DNA of 58,062 bases from Flavobacteriales bacterium (GTDB lineage Bacteria > Bacteroidota > Bacteroidia > Flavobacteriales_D > Sanyastnellaceae): positions 1-58,062 of the forward strand of contig JAIXWX010000031.1 of the NCBI GenBank assembly GCA_027491075.1. The letters run 5' to 3'. The translations under genes were made by a program, and so were the position numbers. The notes below the pieces were generated by a model. It was not told the origin of the DNA. It did no database searches and saw only the letters and a list, made by a program, of their open reading frames with translations. Within the stretch, counting starts at the first letter, position 1, and each line of letters begins with the position of its first letter. Shown here piece after piece: positions 8,870 through 18,204 of this stretch.

Positions 8870-9738
8870 GCATTTTTTTCGACGTACTTAATAATCTGGC
8901 CCGCGATGTCCTTGCTGGTTGCGGCCTCTATGCCTTCCAATCCTGGAGAGGAATTCACTTCAATGATTAGAGGTCCGCGATCGCTTTGAAGTATATCTAC
9001 TCCGGCAATTCCAAGCTTCAGGGCACTTGCTGCTTTGATAGCAGCCAATTCTTCCTCCCTAGATAGCTCTATAATTTCTGCCGTACCTCCTCTGTGCAAA
9101 TTCGATCTAAACTCACCTTCCTTGGCTTGGCGCTTCATTGCACCCACCACGTGTCCATCCACTACAAACGCTCGGATATCGGCACCTTTGGCCTCTTTGA
9201 TAAATTCCTGAACGATGACCCGCGCTTTCAAACCATTGAATGCCTCGATCACGCTCACTGCTGCTTTTTTATTATCGGCCAAAACAACGCCCAATCCTTG
9301 CGTTCCCTCCAATAATTTAATTACTACTGGAGCTCCACCAGTCTCTTTGATAATCCTTTCAACATCCCTGGAATAATTTGTGAAGACCGTCTTGGGCAAA
9401 CCAAGTCCTGCGCGTGACAGAATTTGAAGACTACGCAGTTTATCGCGGCTTCTCACTAAAGCCTGTGACTCCACGGCAGTAAACACGCCCATCATCTCAA
9501 ATTGACGCACAACCGCGGTGCCATAAAATGTTACCGATGCTCCAATCCTAGGAATCACCGCGTCGATGCCCAAAATCTCTTCGCCATTGTAAATGATCTT
9601 CGGATTTTTCTTCTCAATTACGAGATTGCATTTCAGGTGATCCAAAACTCTTACGTTGTGACCACGTTGTTCGCCCGCCTCTACCAATCTCTTGGTGCTA
9701 TATAATTTCGGGTCTCTGGAAAGAATGATGATGTTCAT
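8866..9738 (-). CDS. rimK: RimK-type alpha-L-glutamate ligase (ATP-grasp)
   Basis: 290 residues, the usual RimK length. Diagnostic segments are [20 protein letters not shown] in the N-terminal domain, then the ATP-grasp core with [34 protein letters not shown] and the metal-binding end [15 protein letters not shown]. RimK adds glutamate residues to the C-terminus of ribosomal protein S6 or related acceptors in the cytoplasm. It converges on the RimB-like gene with a 4-bp overlap of stop codons, an arrangement that would make the two transcripts antisense at their ends. Confidence 0.95.
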   Translation of the reverse strand: MNIIILSRDPKLYSTKRLVEAGEQRGHNVRVLDHLKCNLVIEKKNPKIIYNGEEILGIDAVIPRIGASVTFYGTAVVRQFEMMGVFTAVESQALVRSRDKLRSLQILSRAGLGLPKTVFTNYSRDVERIIKETGGAPVVIKLLEGTQGLGVVLADNKKAAVSVIEAFNGLKARVIVQEFIKEAKGADIRAFVVDGHVVGAMKRQAKEGEFRSNLHRGGTAEIIELSREEELAAIKAASALKLGIAGVDILQSDRGPLIIEVNSSPGLEGIEAATSKDIAGQIIKYVEKNA

Positions 9739-9828
9739 CGAGTAAATATCTATGTCTAAGGTAAAAAAGAATTGAAGGAGCTGTATTAATGAAATGTGAA
9801 AAACACGTTTTCCTTAAGTTATCATGAT

Positions 9829-10968
9829 TTATTCGAATAAAAGTTTGTGCTTCTGAATAATACCAGGATCTAAAGCGCGGCTCCTTCCGTAGGCCACCGC
9901 GTTCTTGCTCCAAATTTGAAACTCAGAAGCATCCATTTCAGCAAATCTCTTGATTGCACTTAAAAAGACTTCTTTTTCCAATGGCAAATCAAATCCGCAC
10001 TGCTGCTGTTCCAAACCTCTCCAAGGTGTTTTATTAGAAATGATAACTGGAGTTCCTGTCATTAAACTCTCGGCGATGGCATGCCCAAAATTCTCACCCC
10101 AAGTAGGAAGAAGAAACACATCATAGTTTGCATACATGCTCTCTATTTCAGCAGGGTCCACCTCTCCTTTTAAAGAGCATCGAGGATTTGAAGTCTTCTG
10201 TGTTTCTTTAGCACACTGCATGGAATAGTCGTTATCGGGAACAGAACCATATATATCAAGTATCACCGAATATTCATTCGGCACACTATTAACAATGCGA
10301 ATGGCTTCCAAGATACCTTTTTCTGGAGAAACTCTAGAAAAACAAACCATTCGTAATGTTTGAGGATTCTTCTGCGAGGTCTTCTTTCTAGATTCTAGCA
10401 AAGTTGGTAATACTTCCGCTACGCGCGCCTCCACTTTGCTTCCGAATACACTTCTTATTTCAGATTGTTCTGTTTCTGAAGTAGCGTGCCATCTGACCTC
10501 TGCAAATAAATCTATTTTCTTAGCTAGCCATAAAAAAAACTGCTTTTTCGGAGCTTTTACGCTGAGTGCACCGGTTTTTAACATCCCTCTCGGAGCCACG
10601 ATTACCTTTGCTTTCGACTCATTAAGAGAACGAAGCACCCACAGTACTTTTACCGTAAACAGAGGTGAAAAAAGGGAGTTCAAATAAATAAAGTCATACT
10701 TATCAGACAAAATACATTCCCGAATAAACATTCGGTTCATTCTTTCTTCTGAAACATAGATCACATTACAATTGTCAAATACTTTATACCTCTTACCTTC
10801 CTCTATGTTTGGATATACGGCATTGGCGTGATAATCTTTGATACGGGTAATGACTACAAACGAAACTTCAGGTAGTGCTTTGATCATATTAACCAAAGAG
10901 CGTATGGGTCCTCCAGCCTTGAATCCAGGAATGAACCAGTCTGAAAAAACCAATACCTTTTTAGTCAT
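9829..10968 (-). CDS. Glycosyltransferase family 4, surface polysaccharide
   Basis: 379 residues of GT-B fold. The N-terminal domain opens with VLVFSDWFIPGFKAGGPIRS, the acceptor-side glycine-rich start of GT4 enzymes. The C-terminal nucleotide-sugar domain has FSRVSPEKGILEAI and the E-x7-E motif in GENFGHAIAESLMTGTPVI. It is expected to transfer a sugar to a growing lipid-linked glycan at the inner membrane, donor unknown. It is the last gene of the minus-strand run, and its start overlaps the end of the asnB-like gene by 8 bp, so the two are probably translationally coupled. Two copies of the CCGAAT-N4-ATTCGG palindrome lie inside it. Confidence 0.9.
   Translation of the reverse strand: MTKKVLVFSDWFIPGFKAGGPIRSLVNMIKALPEVSFVVITRIKDYHANAVYPNIEEGKRYKVFDNCNVIYVSEERMNRMFIRECILSDKYDFIYLNSLFSPLFTVKVLWVLRSLNESKAKVIVAPRGMLKTGALSVKAPKKQFFLWLAKKIDLFAEVRWHATSETEQSEIRSVFGSKVEARVAEVLPTLLESRKKTSQKNPQTLRMVCFSRVSPEKGILEAIRIVNSVPNEYSVILDIYGSVPDNDYSMQCAKETQKTSNPRCSLKGEVDPAEIESMYANYDVFLLPTWGENFGHAIAESLMTGTPVIISNKTPWRGLEQQQCGFDLPLEKEVFLSAIKRFAEMDASEFQIWSKNAVAYGRSRALDPGIIQKHKLLFE
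10266..10281. repeat. CCGAAT-N4-ATTCGG palindrome, copy 1
   Basis: Exact arms CCGAAT/ATTCGG with spacer ATTC, inside the GT4 gene at 9829-10968. Confidence 0.7.
10720..10735. repeat. CCGAAT-N4-ATTCGG palindrome, copy 2
   Basis: Exact arms with spacer AAAC, 454 bp from copy 1 and in the same gene. Confidence 0.7.
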
Positions 10969-12829
10969 GAATTCTATTTTCTTTAATCCAATGACCCAAT
11001 ACCACGAGCGGCCAAATCTTCGACCAAGAAACGCTTACATCATCCGATAAAAATCTTTGCCAACGCATTTGCACCGCTTGATAATTGATTGCTTCAATCT
11101 CTTTCAAGCCCTCAAGTCCCTCTTCACAGAAGTCTTTCAGCTCTCCTTTCATCCATACCTTCCATGGGAAGGTAAAACCCATCTTTGGCCTATCTACAAT
11201 TTCAGAAGGGATCAAATCTCCACAGCTTTCTACCAAAAGTTGTTTCGGTGTACTTGGATATTTTACCATGTCATTCACTCCAAGAACGTATTCGACCAAT
11301 CGATGATCCAAGAATGGCACGCGCAATTCCAATGCGCTTGCCATACTCATCTGGTCAGAATCCCGAAGGAGAACATTTGACATGTATGATCCCATTTCTG
11401 CAACACTTACTCCAGACAAGACTTTATCAGCGCGAATGTTCAGAGAAGCGGCCAGATCCAACACGGCATTTAAAGGATTATAACTTTCTCCTAGAATTTC
11501 GGATATGTCCCCTTCCATCCAAACCTGTCTCGAAAGGGCGTAAGCACGTTTCATGTCCCACTCGCCGTCTTTTAGAAGAGCAGCGATCTTTTCACTCGCT
11601 ACACCCGGCTTATACTTGGTAAGCGCAGATGCCGCCATTGTCTTCATAAATTGTGGTAAAGCTGCAAGCCACTTCTTCTGATGAAGGCTATACATTCGTT
11701 TAAATACATCGTAGCCTGCAAATACTTCATCACCACCAAGTCCGGAGAGCGCCATCTTCACCCCTGCTTCTCGTGTGACTTTAGAAACTACATACGTATT
11801 CGGGCCATCTCCACTAGGATGATCCATAGCCTTCAATGCACTTGGAATCCATTTTAAAAAATCACTCGCTGAAAGTGAGATGGCGGTATGATCTGTCGCA
11901 AAGCGACGAGCTATCATGGAAGAATATTCGCTTTCGTCGTACTCTTTCTCTTCGAACACCACACTAAAAGTCTTCACCGCGTGAGAAGAAGCTTTGCTCA
12001 TCAATCCAACAACAATACTACTGTCAATGCCTCCTGAAAGAAACGCGCCAAATGGCACATCGGCTCTCATTTGCATCGATACCGCATCATGAAGAATATT
12101 ATAAATATGATCTCGAATTTCTTCTGGCTCAGCTGCAATATTTGGAGTAATAAAATCAGTTGCATTCCAGTACTTTTCCAATCGAATGGTTTGGCTTGCA
12201 TCGACTGTCATGATTTCTCCGGGCATCAGCATTTTAACTTCCGATAAGATCGTATTCGGCGCATGCACTGTTTGGTAGCGCAAGTAATCCGAAAGCGCAG
12301 TCGTATTTATTTTTCTACTCACCTTGCCAGAGGCAAGAAGAGAGCGTACCTCCGAGGCGAAAAAAACCCCGTCCTCATTTATGCTATAGTATATTGGCTT
12401 TATTCCTAGTCGGTCCCTTACTAAGTATGACGTTTTAGTTGATCTATCTGTAAGGGCAAAACCGAACATACCTATAAAGTGATGCACGCATGCTATGCCC
12501 CATTTCTTATATGCAGCAATGATTACTTCTGTGTCTGTTCCTGTATGAAATTGAAACTCGCCACTCAATTCTTCACGAAGTTCAAGGTAGTTGTAAATCT
12601 CTCCATTGAAGACCAGAATGATCATTCGGTCTTCCGAAAAGAACGGTTGATTCCCAGCAGAAGAAGTATCTAAAATACTCAATCTCCGATGGCCAAGACT
12701 AGACAATTCAGATTCAAAGCATCCATCTGCATCTGGACCACGATGAGCCATGGCGGCATTCATCCGTCTAACTTCATTCTCAAAAGAAGTTTCAGGATGC
12801 TTACGAAACACACCGTTTATACCGCACAT
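10961..12829 (-). CDS. asnB: Asparagine synthase (glutamine-hydrolysing)-type amidotransferase
   Basis: 622 residues. The N-terminal glutaminase domain has the catalytic Cys2 (MCGINGVF) and AHRGPDADG. The C-terminal synthetase domain has the PP-loop SGGIDSS at 265-271, followed by FEEKEYDESEY and SGLGGDEVFAGYDVF. The family uses glutamine nitrogen to amidate an ATP-activated carboxylate: aspartate in true AsnB, or the carboxyl of uronic-acid sugars in homologues within O-antigen loci. The location in a polysaccharide cluster, between two GT4 genes, favours sugar amidation, but the sequence alone does not exclude asparagine synthesis. It overlaps the downstream glycosyltransferase by 8 bp. A near-copy of the recurrent palindrome (CAGAATGATCATTCGG) lies at 12614-12629. 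Confidence 0.92.
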   Translation of the reverse strand: MCGINGVFRKHPETSFENEVRRMNAAMAHRGPDADGCFESELSSLGHRRLSILDTSSAGNQPFFSEDRMIILVFNGEIYNYLELREELSGEFQFHTGTDTEVIIAAYKKWGIACVHHFIGMFGFALTDRSTKTSYLVRDRLGIKPIYYSINEDGVFFASEVRSLLASGKVSRKINTTALSDYLRYQTVHAPNTILSEVKMLMPGEIMTVDASQTIRLEKYWNATDFITPNIAAEPEEIRDHIYNILHDAVSMQMRADVPFGAFLSGGIDSSIVVGLMSKASSHAVKTFSVVFEEKEYDESEYSSMIARRFATDHTAISLSASDFLKWIPSALKAMDHPSGDGPNTYVVSKVTREAGVKMALSGLGGDEVFAGYDVFKRMYSLHQKKWLAALPQFMKTMAASALTKYKPGVASEKIAALLKDGEWDMKRAYALSRQVWMEGDISEILGESYNPLNAVLDLAASLNIRADKVLSGVSVAEMGSYMSNVLLRDSDQMSMASALELRVPFLDHRLVEYVLGVNDMVKYPSTPKQLLVESCGDLIPSEIVDRPKMGFTFPWKVWMKGELKDFCEEGLEGLKEIEAINYQAVQMRWQRFLSDDVSVSWSKIWPLVVLGHWIKENRIHD

Positions 12830-12866
12830 TGTGTAATGAACTTTCGGGCGAAAATAAGGCGTGAAT

Positions 12867-13913
12867 TCATAGTTTCATCATTTTTAAAATGCTTTGAGCG
12901 TATTGTTCTTCATCCAGCACAGAGGACAATTGGTGGCTTTTCCTTCCCATTTGAAGCAATTGTTCCTCTGTCCATTGCGACATGGCCACGAGCGCCGCTT
13001 CCAGAGCAGATTTGTTTCCAGCTTCGAAAAGAATTCCATTCTCCAGATACAAAGCACTTGCAGCACCTACGGCAGTGCTTAAAATAAGGGGATATCCCGC
13101 CAGTGCAAACTCGTTGACCACCACGCCCCACGGCTCATACTTACTAGGAAGTATAAAGACATCGCCAGACTCCATGATATCATCCATGGCTTTGCCTTGT
13201 AAAAAACCGTGGTGTACTATCGAATGATCTTTAACTGCAGAATTTTGGAGCGGTCCCGTTCCAATGCAATGCAACGTCCAGTTTTCTAAAGTTCCCGCTT
13301 TCTTTAGCTTGAGAAAAACATCCCATAAACTCTGAATATCCTTTTCTTCTGCGTAGCGTCCGGCATAGACCAAACGCTTCTCACTCGATTTCTTAATACT
13401 TTCTCTCTTGAGAAAAAGACGTTCGAAACGTTGCGTCTCACAAATGTATGCGCCTTGAAAAATTGCTCTTTCTGGAAAGCCCATTGCACGAGCGAAGCAT
13501 TGTTGCTGCTTTCCTGGAACGAATGCATACTTAAAGTATGGCTTTACCGCCCATCGTAAATAAGTGGAGCCCAAGCGATCTCTTAGACTTCCCAACCATT
13601 GCTTATCAAATCCCACCAAAGCAGGAATTTTCTGATGCGCTCTCACTACTTTCAAATACTCCTTGTCAGACCAACCTCCGCAAAAAATCAATTGAGGCTG
13701 GGTTGATGCAATCAGTTCGATGATGGATTCTTCGGTCATTTCCTCTCTGGAATGGACTCGAATTCTTTCACTAAATTCGAAGCGGAAAGGAGCGTCGCTT
13801 TTTACAGGATAGGCCACGATGTCTATGTAGACACCATGCGTATCTGCTAGATAGTTCATGGCATGCACAAAATAGCCCGCCAATTCCCTGTACAAAACGA
13901 TCATTTTTTTCAT
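12867..13913 (-). CDS. Glycosyltransferase family 4
   Basis: 348 residues. The C-terminal domain carries LVYAGRYAEEKDIQSLWDV, the tail VHHGFLQGKAMDDIMESGDV and the E-x7-E motif EPWGVVVNEFALAG, all typical of GT4. The N-terminal domain is short and begins IVLYRELAGYFVHAMNYLA. Predicted role is sugar transfer during surface-polysaccharide assembly. The downstream asnB-like gene follows after 37 bp. Its start lies 25 bp from the divergent GNAT gene, so one or both promoters must lie inside neighbouring coding sequence. Confidence 0.88.
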   Translation of the reverse strand: MKKMIVLYRELAGYFVHAMNYLADTHGVYIDIVAYPVKSDAPFRFEFSERIRVHSREEMTEESIIELIASTQPQLIFCGGWSDKEYLKVVRAHQKIPALVGFDKQWLGSLRDRLGSTYLRWAVKPYFKYAFVPGKQQQCFARAMGFPERAIFQGAYICETQRFERLFLKRESIKKSSEKRLVYAGRYAEEKDIQSLWDVFLKLKKAGTLENWTLHCIGTGPLQNSAVKDHSIVHHGFLQGKAMDDIMESGDVFILPSKYEPWGVVVNEFALAGYPLILSTAVGAASALYLENGILFEAGNKSALEAALVAMSQWTEEQLLQMGRKSHQLSSVLDEEQYAQSILKMMKL

Positions 13914-13938
13914 AACCCGAACTAAGACAATTGCAAAT

Positions 13939-14886
13939 ATGGAGATTTTACCCTACCAAGATTGGATGCGTCCGCAAGTTATTGCGATGTTTGTCGACGA
14001 GTACGGTGTCATTGCCGATGATTTTGAAAAGCTGTTCACGGACTTTTATGAATCCGCTTTTCAAAAGGGAAAGTGCATCCGCATTGTTGCAGTAGAAGGG
14101 GATAAAGTAGGGGGATTTCAGTCGTTCTTTTATTGGCCCATTTCCATAAATGGGGAAAAAAAATACACCTTACAAAGCGGAAACTCCTTGGTACATCCAG
14201 ATTTCAGAGGAAAAGGATTGTTTGCAAAAATGTTGGACTACATCCATCTACCAGAAAACAATTACAATGTAGACGGTTTGATTGGTTTCCCAGTTCAAAT
14301 GAGCTACAATTCCTTTATTCGCAACAAATGGTCGAATCCGTTCAATTTACAGTGGTATGTAAAGCCCATCAATCCGTTACTTTCTCTGTTTTCGAGTGCT
14401 GAGGACAAACTTTCTCAACAATTCGGCCCGCGCAAGGCAATGACCATAGTCAATTCGGAAACCTTTGCAAGAATAGAGCAGAGCGAAGCATTCGATGGGT
14501 ACCGTTTTGCATTTCAACAAGGCACCTATTGGCGCTACCTCTTTACACAAGGAGAAGAAACGTGTTTGTTTGAGTTTAAGATTCAAATTCGAAAAAAGTG
14601 GATTCAGGAATTGGTTATTGGAAAATGTGTTCCTTCTTCGTATGACGAATCATTTATAACAAAAGCGTTCTTTAGTTTCACAAAAGAAATTCAAAGAACG
14701 ACCTCTGTAACGCTGATGAGTTTCGCATGCAATCCTCTGGTGTCTGTTTATACCCGCGTCATGAGAAATACTGGTTTCAGAAAAATAGATAAGTCTATTT
14801 ACTTTATCACTAAAGGAAAAATTGCAAATTACACTACTGATTGGAGCAATTGGGACATTCAAAGGGGCGATATTGATACATGGTAA
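13939..14886 (+). CDS. GNAT family N-acetyltransferase
   Basis: 315 residues. The acetyl-CoA-binding motif of the GNAT fold is visible as SLVHPDFRGKGLFAKMLDYI (about 90-110), preceded by a beta-strand pair (VGGFQSFFYWPI). Proteins of this size with an extra C-terminal half occur in exopolysaccharide loci and are thought to acetylate sugar amines. It overlaps the following deacetylase by 7 bp, suggesting translational coupling and opposing acyl chemistry on the same glycan. It is one of two plus-strand genes inside an otherwise minus-strand locus. Substrate unknown. Confidence 0.82.
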   Translation: MEILPYQDWMRPQVIAMFVDEYGVIADDFEKLFTDFYESAFQKGKCIRIVAVEGDKVGGFQSFFYWPISINGEKKYTLQSGNSLVHPDFRGKGLFAKMLDYIHLPENNYNVDGLIGFPVQMSYNSFIRNKWSNPFNLQWYVKPINPLLSLFSSAEDKLSQQFGPRKAMTIVNSETFARIEQSEAFDGYRFAFQQGTYWRYLFTQGEETCLFEFKIQIRKKWIQELVIGKCVPSSYDESFITKAFFSFTKEIQRTTSVTLMSFACNPLVSVYTRVMRNTGFRKIDKSIYFITKGKIANYTTDWSNWDIQRGDIDTW

Positions 14887-15746
14887 ATATGAAGCAACTT
14901 ATTGTCAACTGCTATAAAAATGTCTTTGGGACGGCAGAGTATTATATTCGAACTTCAAACAGAAAAAGCGAACTCTTCGTTTTTGCAATGCATGGCACTC
15001 CATTGTTTCATAGAAAACGTCTAGAGCGCCTTGTAGATGAACTGATTTCTATATATCGACCTATATCTCCGAGTGATGCGATTCGATTTTTGAATAACAA
15101 AGAAGCATTTCAAGAAGGTCCTTATTGCTTATTTACTTTTGATGATGGGTTAAAGAACAATTTGCTCATCGCTGAAATACTTGCTGAAAAAGGTGTTTCT
15201 GGATTATTTTTTATTGTACCCGACTTCGTAGAATCATCTGAGCCAGAGCGATTCTATCGAACAAACATTCGGCCCGAGGTACTTCCAGGACTTGAATATG
15301 GCCCTCAGGATCTGACGTGCATGAATCGCGCAGATCTTATGAGCCTTCAAAAGAGCGGACACACAATAGGTTGTCATACCAGCGATCATTTGCTGCGCTC
15401 CAATGACACTAGCGAGAAGTTGCGTTTAAGAATAATAGAATCCAAGAATAGATTAGAAGATTGGAGTGGCGTTGCAGTGGAACACTTCGCATCTCCGATA
15501 GATACTTTATTCACTGTAAACCCCGAAGCCGCCGATCTAATAAGAGAGAGCTATGCCGTGCATCATTTGACTTTACCAGGCAAGAATGATAGTATTCCCA
15601 CTTCAATGAAAGCACTTTATCGCCGGAATTTCGAAGTGCATTGGAGTAAAGGGCGTATTAGGTATGCGCTGGGGGATTTTGATTTATCGCGCTGGAAAAA
15701 ACAGCAAAACGACGTTTATCATCTTCTTCAGCCGCGGCCTCTCTGA
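14880..15746 (+). CDS. Polysaccharide deacetylase (NodB-like)
   Basis: 288 residues. NodB-homology motifs are present: motif 1 LFTFDDGLKNN, motif 2 HTIGCHTSDHLLRS (H-x3-S/D-H type) and an active-site-like HFASPIDTLF. An upstream FAMHGTPLF also fits the family. There is no evident signal peptide, so it may act in the cytoplasm or be anchored by partners. The expected reaction is N- or O-deacetylation of a sugar. It is coupled to the GNAT gene by a 7-bp overlap. Its last 89 bp run antisense to the 3' end of the convergent Wzy-like gene. Confidence 0.85.
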   Translation: MVNMKQLIVNCYKNVFGTAEYYIRTSNRKSELFVFAMHGTPLFHRKRLERLVDELISIYRPISPSDAIRFLNNKEAFQEGPYCLFTFDDGLKNNLLIAEILAEKGVSGLFFIVPDFVESSEPERFYRTNIRPEVLPGLEYGPQDLTCMNRADLMSLQKSGHTIGCHTSDHLLRSNDTSEKLRLRIIESKNRLEDWSGVAVEHFASPIDTLFTVNPEAADLIRESYAVHHLTLPGKNDSIPTSMKALYRRNFEVHWSKGRIRYALGDFDLSRWKKQQNDVYHLLQPRPL

Positions 15747-16971
15747 GCTTCCAATTCTCTTGTGCTATGTAATAATACAACCATAAGAAGAAAGGGAAAC
15801 CATTTAAAAAGTAGTGTCCTTGTCGAACTAAGTAGAGAATGATAATAATGGAGGTTGCATTCGACATGACCCACAATTCAGTATCTACGGTGCGTTGTCG
15901 AGGAACCCAACAACGAAACAACAAATAAAGCATTAAGAAAAGTCCATACAGCCCCGTTTCCGACATCAGACGAAGAAACATAGAGTTGGCATCCATCTTA
16001 TTAAAGTCGATATCCACGGCACCTTCCAAATTGGTTAAACTGTATTTATCAAAAGCAGTAGGGTGAGAGCCCAGACCTGTTCCAAAAAATGGATTCCGTT
16101 TAAAATTTTCTAGTGCAACATGGTAATTGTTGTACAATACGAAACTACTACCATTGATCTGATAACTCTTGTAGTTTCCTGTTCCAAACACCTCAACGGT
16201 TCCATCGTATCGGTCTCGGAATTCATCCACATTTTCGTAGGAATAATTGAAGAGAAGTACCGCTAAAGGAATGAAGATGATGGCGTAGCGAAAAAATCCG
16301 AAATTGATAAGCAGCAATAGGATTACCAAGAAGATACCAATGATACCTACTGAAGAATACGTCACTGCGTAGGCCGCAATTATGAAGAGACTCTGTCTTC
16401 GCGTGATAAACAGAGGCTTAGCGACCGTCCAGTTATAAACAGCCACAAAAAAAGCAGGACCAATACTGGCAGCGAAATAAGCCGGTTCGCTGAATACTGA
16501 ATTCACACGAATACCCAATCCACCTCTAACCACGTTCCATTTATTGAATCCTATCCAGTGCAAGTCGTAGCCTGGAGTAAAGCCCACCCAGTAAGAAACC
16601 AATTGAAACAATCCGATGAGGGAGATAATCAAAGCCGCTATCATGTAATACCGAAACAACAATTTCAAATTGAATTGAAACAGCTCTAAAACATAATGGT
16701 AAAACAATACCGAGCTAAAAAACCCTATGAATACTTTATAAAACTGTGCGCTCGTGTTTAAACCTATGGATACATAGGTGACACCGGCAATAAGCAAAGG
16801 AAGAAACAGTAAGACAGGTGCTCTAGGCACACCAAACTTTACAAAAAAGACAGGAAAGAACAGTGCGAAAATGGCATAACTCAGATACGCTTCAAAAGGA
16901 GTCGTAAAAAATCGATACGAACTAATGAAGATACTGATAAAAATACAGATGACGACAAACCATCTAAACAT
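15658..16971 (-). CDS. O-antigen ligase/polymerase (Wzy/WaaL-like) membrane protein
   Basis: 437 residues, very hydrophobic, with about 11-12 predicted transmembrane segments. A long periplasmic loop at roughly 255-340 contains the conserved-type element NPFFGTGLGSHPTAFDKY, followed by DANSMFLRLMSETGLYG, characteristic of the Wzy_C/O-antigen ligase family. It would polymerise or transfer undecaprenyl-linked glycan on the periplasmic face. Its start overlaps the acyltransferase stop by 1 bp. The charged C-terminal tail (EAAAEEDDKRRF) is encoded antisense to the deacetylase gene. Confidence 0.87.
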   Translation of the reverse strand: MFRWFVVICIFISIFISSYRFFTTPFEAYLSYAIFALFFPVFFVKFGVPRAPVLLFLPLLIAGVTYVSIGLNTSAQFYKVFIGFFSSVLFYHYVLELFQFNLKLLFRYYMIAALIISLIGLFQLVSYWVGFTPGYDLHWIGFNKWNVVRGGLGIRVNSVFSEPAYFAASIGPAFFVAVYNWTVAKPLFITRRQSLFIIAAYAVTYSSVGIIGIFLVILLLLINFGFFRYAIIFIPLAVLLFNYSYENVDEFRDRYDGTVEVFGTGNYKSYQINGSSFVLYNNYHVALENFKRNPFFGTGLGSHPTAFDKYSLTNLEGAVDIDFNKMDANSMFLRLMSETGLYGLFLMLYLLFRCWVPRQRTVDTELWVMSNATSIIIILYLVRQGHYFLNGFPFFLWLYYYIAQENWKLREAAAEEDDKRRFAVFSSAINQNPPAHT

Positions 16972-18197
16972 TATGCTCCTTTTTTGGCATTTTCTCCGCT
17001 TATAATATGCGTTACCTTTTTCTTTCGCTGAATAAACGGCAGTTCAAAATAACGGTAACTTAGGGAAGAAACCAAAATCGTAAGAAGAATAGTGGCCGAA
17101 TAGACAAATAATATTTGAGGAGCCTTTAAATCCGCACCAAAATGCAAAACATCTTTAGAGAAATGCAGAACAAATGCTGCAATCATCATATGATACATGT
17201 AAATTCCGAAGGAAATCTTCCCAAGATGATCGAAGACTCTATTTTCCAATTTGATAAAACAAGCAGGATTTGTAGCCACATTGAGAATTATCACCAAAGA
17301 GCAGAGGGAATAATACAAATGTGCACCATTTTGTAAAAACTTTGGAACGATGAGGATACAAATAAAGATAGATACAACTGACCATATCAATGTGATTGGT
17401 TTATATACCCATTTCAATATATTTTCTTTCTTATAATACAACACATAAGCACCGAGGCCTCCCAATGCCATACATTCCAATTTGGACATCGCAAAAAACT
17501 TCTTCGCCACACCTACCCAATATCCTTGAACATTTGAAGAAAAAATCAAAAATGCCAATTTGAATGCGACTAGCAGCACAATGAAGACCACGATAGTTCG
17601 AATAAAATTCTTAGACTTCTTCATCAACCAAGGCCAAATCAAATAGAACTGCTCTTCAACGCCTATAGACCACAATTGGCCAATATTCGGCACAGCGATA
17701 AACATAGAGAAAGCTAAATTGGGCAAGAAAAAAAGATAGAGAAAGAAATTCTCCCAGTAATAAGCATTCATTGCTCGGGTCTGCACCTTCACCTCAAACC
17801 ATTCAAAGTTTGGGAGTACCATGAATCCGAGAACAAAAACTAGAAAATAGAGGGGCCAAATGCGTAAAATTCTTCGGATATAAAAATCCTTGACCGCAAT
17901 GACTCCTGTTTTCTCTTTCTCTACAAAAAGTAGATAAGTGATAAGAAAACCAGAGAGCACGAAAAAGAATACAACGCCGAGCGGACCACTGTTGGAGATA
18001 AACGGAGTAATCCAACTAATCTCCCTTCTTACAATAGCCTCTATCGGAGTATCGTATGAGATTTTTTCGAGATCAAGCCAGTGGCTCCCAAAACCAAGAA
18101 ATTTCTTTAATAATTCGACATGAGTAAAAATCACTGCTAATGCAGCAAAAAATCGAAGCCCATTAAGACCAGGAAAGTAGACTCGTGTTAGACTCAT
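16971..18197 (-). CDS. Acyltransferase family 3 (OafA/YrhL-like)
   Basis: 408 residues with about ten transmembrane helices. The N-terminal signature PGLNGLRFFAALAVIFTHVE contains the Arg and His typical of acyltransferase-3 proteins. Further family elements are SGFLITYLLFVEKEK, YIRRILRIWPLYF and WSIGVEEQFYLIWP. These inner-membrane enzymes transfer acetyl or other acyl groups onto periplasm-facing glycans. It sits between a GT4 gene and the Wzy-like gene, with 7-bp spacing and a 1-bp overlap respectively, indicating one operon. Confidence 0.92.
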   Translation of the reverse strand: MSLTRVYFPGLNGLRFFAALAVIFTHVELLKKFLGFGSHWLDLEKISYDTPIEAIVRREISWITPFISNSGPLGVVFFFVLSGFLITYLLFVEKEKTGVIAVKDFYIRRILRIWPLYFLVFVLGFMVLPNFEWFEVKVQTRAMNAYYWENFFLYLFFLPNLAFSMFIAVPNIGQLWSIGVEEQFYLIWPWLMKKSKNFIRTIVVFIVLLVAFKLAFLIFSSNVQGYWVGVAKKFFAMSKLECMALGGLGAYVLYYKKENILKWVYKPITLIWSVVSIFICILIVPKFLQNGAHLYYSLCSLVIILNVATNPACFIKLENRVFDHLGKISFGIYMYHMMIAAFVLHFSKDVLHFGADLKAPQILFVYSATILLTILVSSLSYRYFELPFIQRKKKVTHIISGENAKKGA

Positions 18198-18204
18198 TAC
18201 TCAT

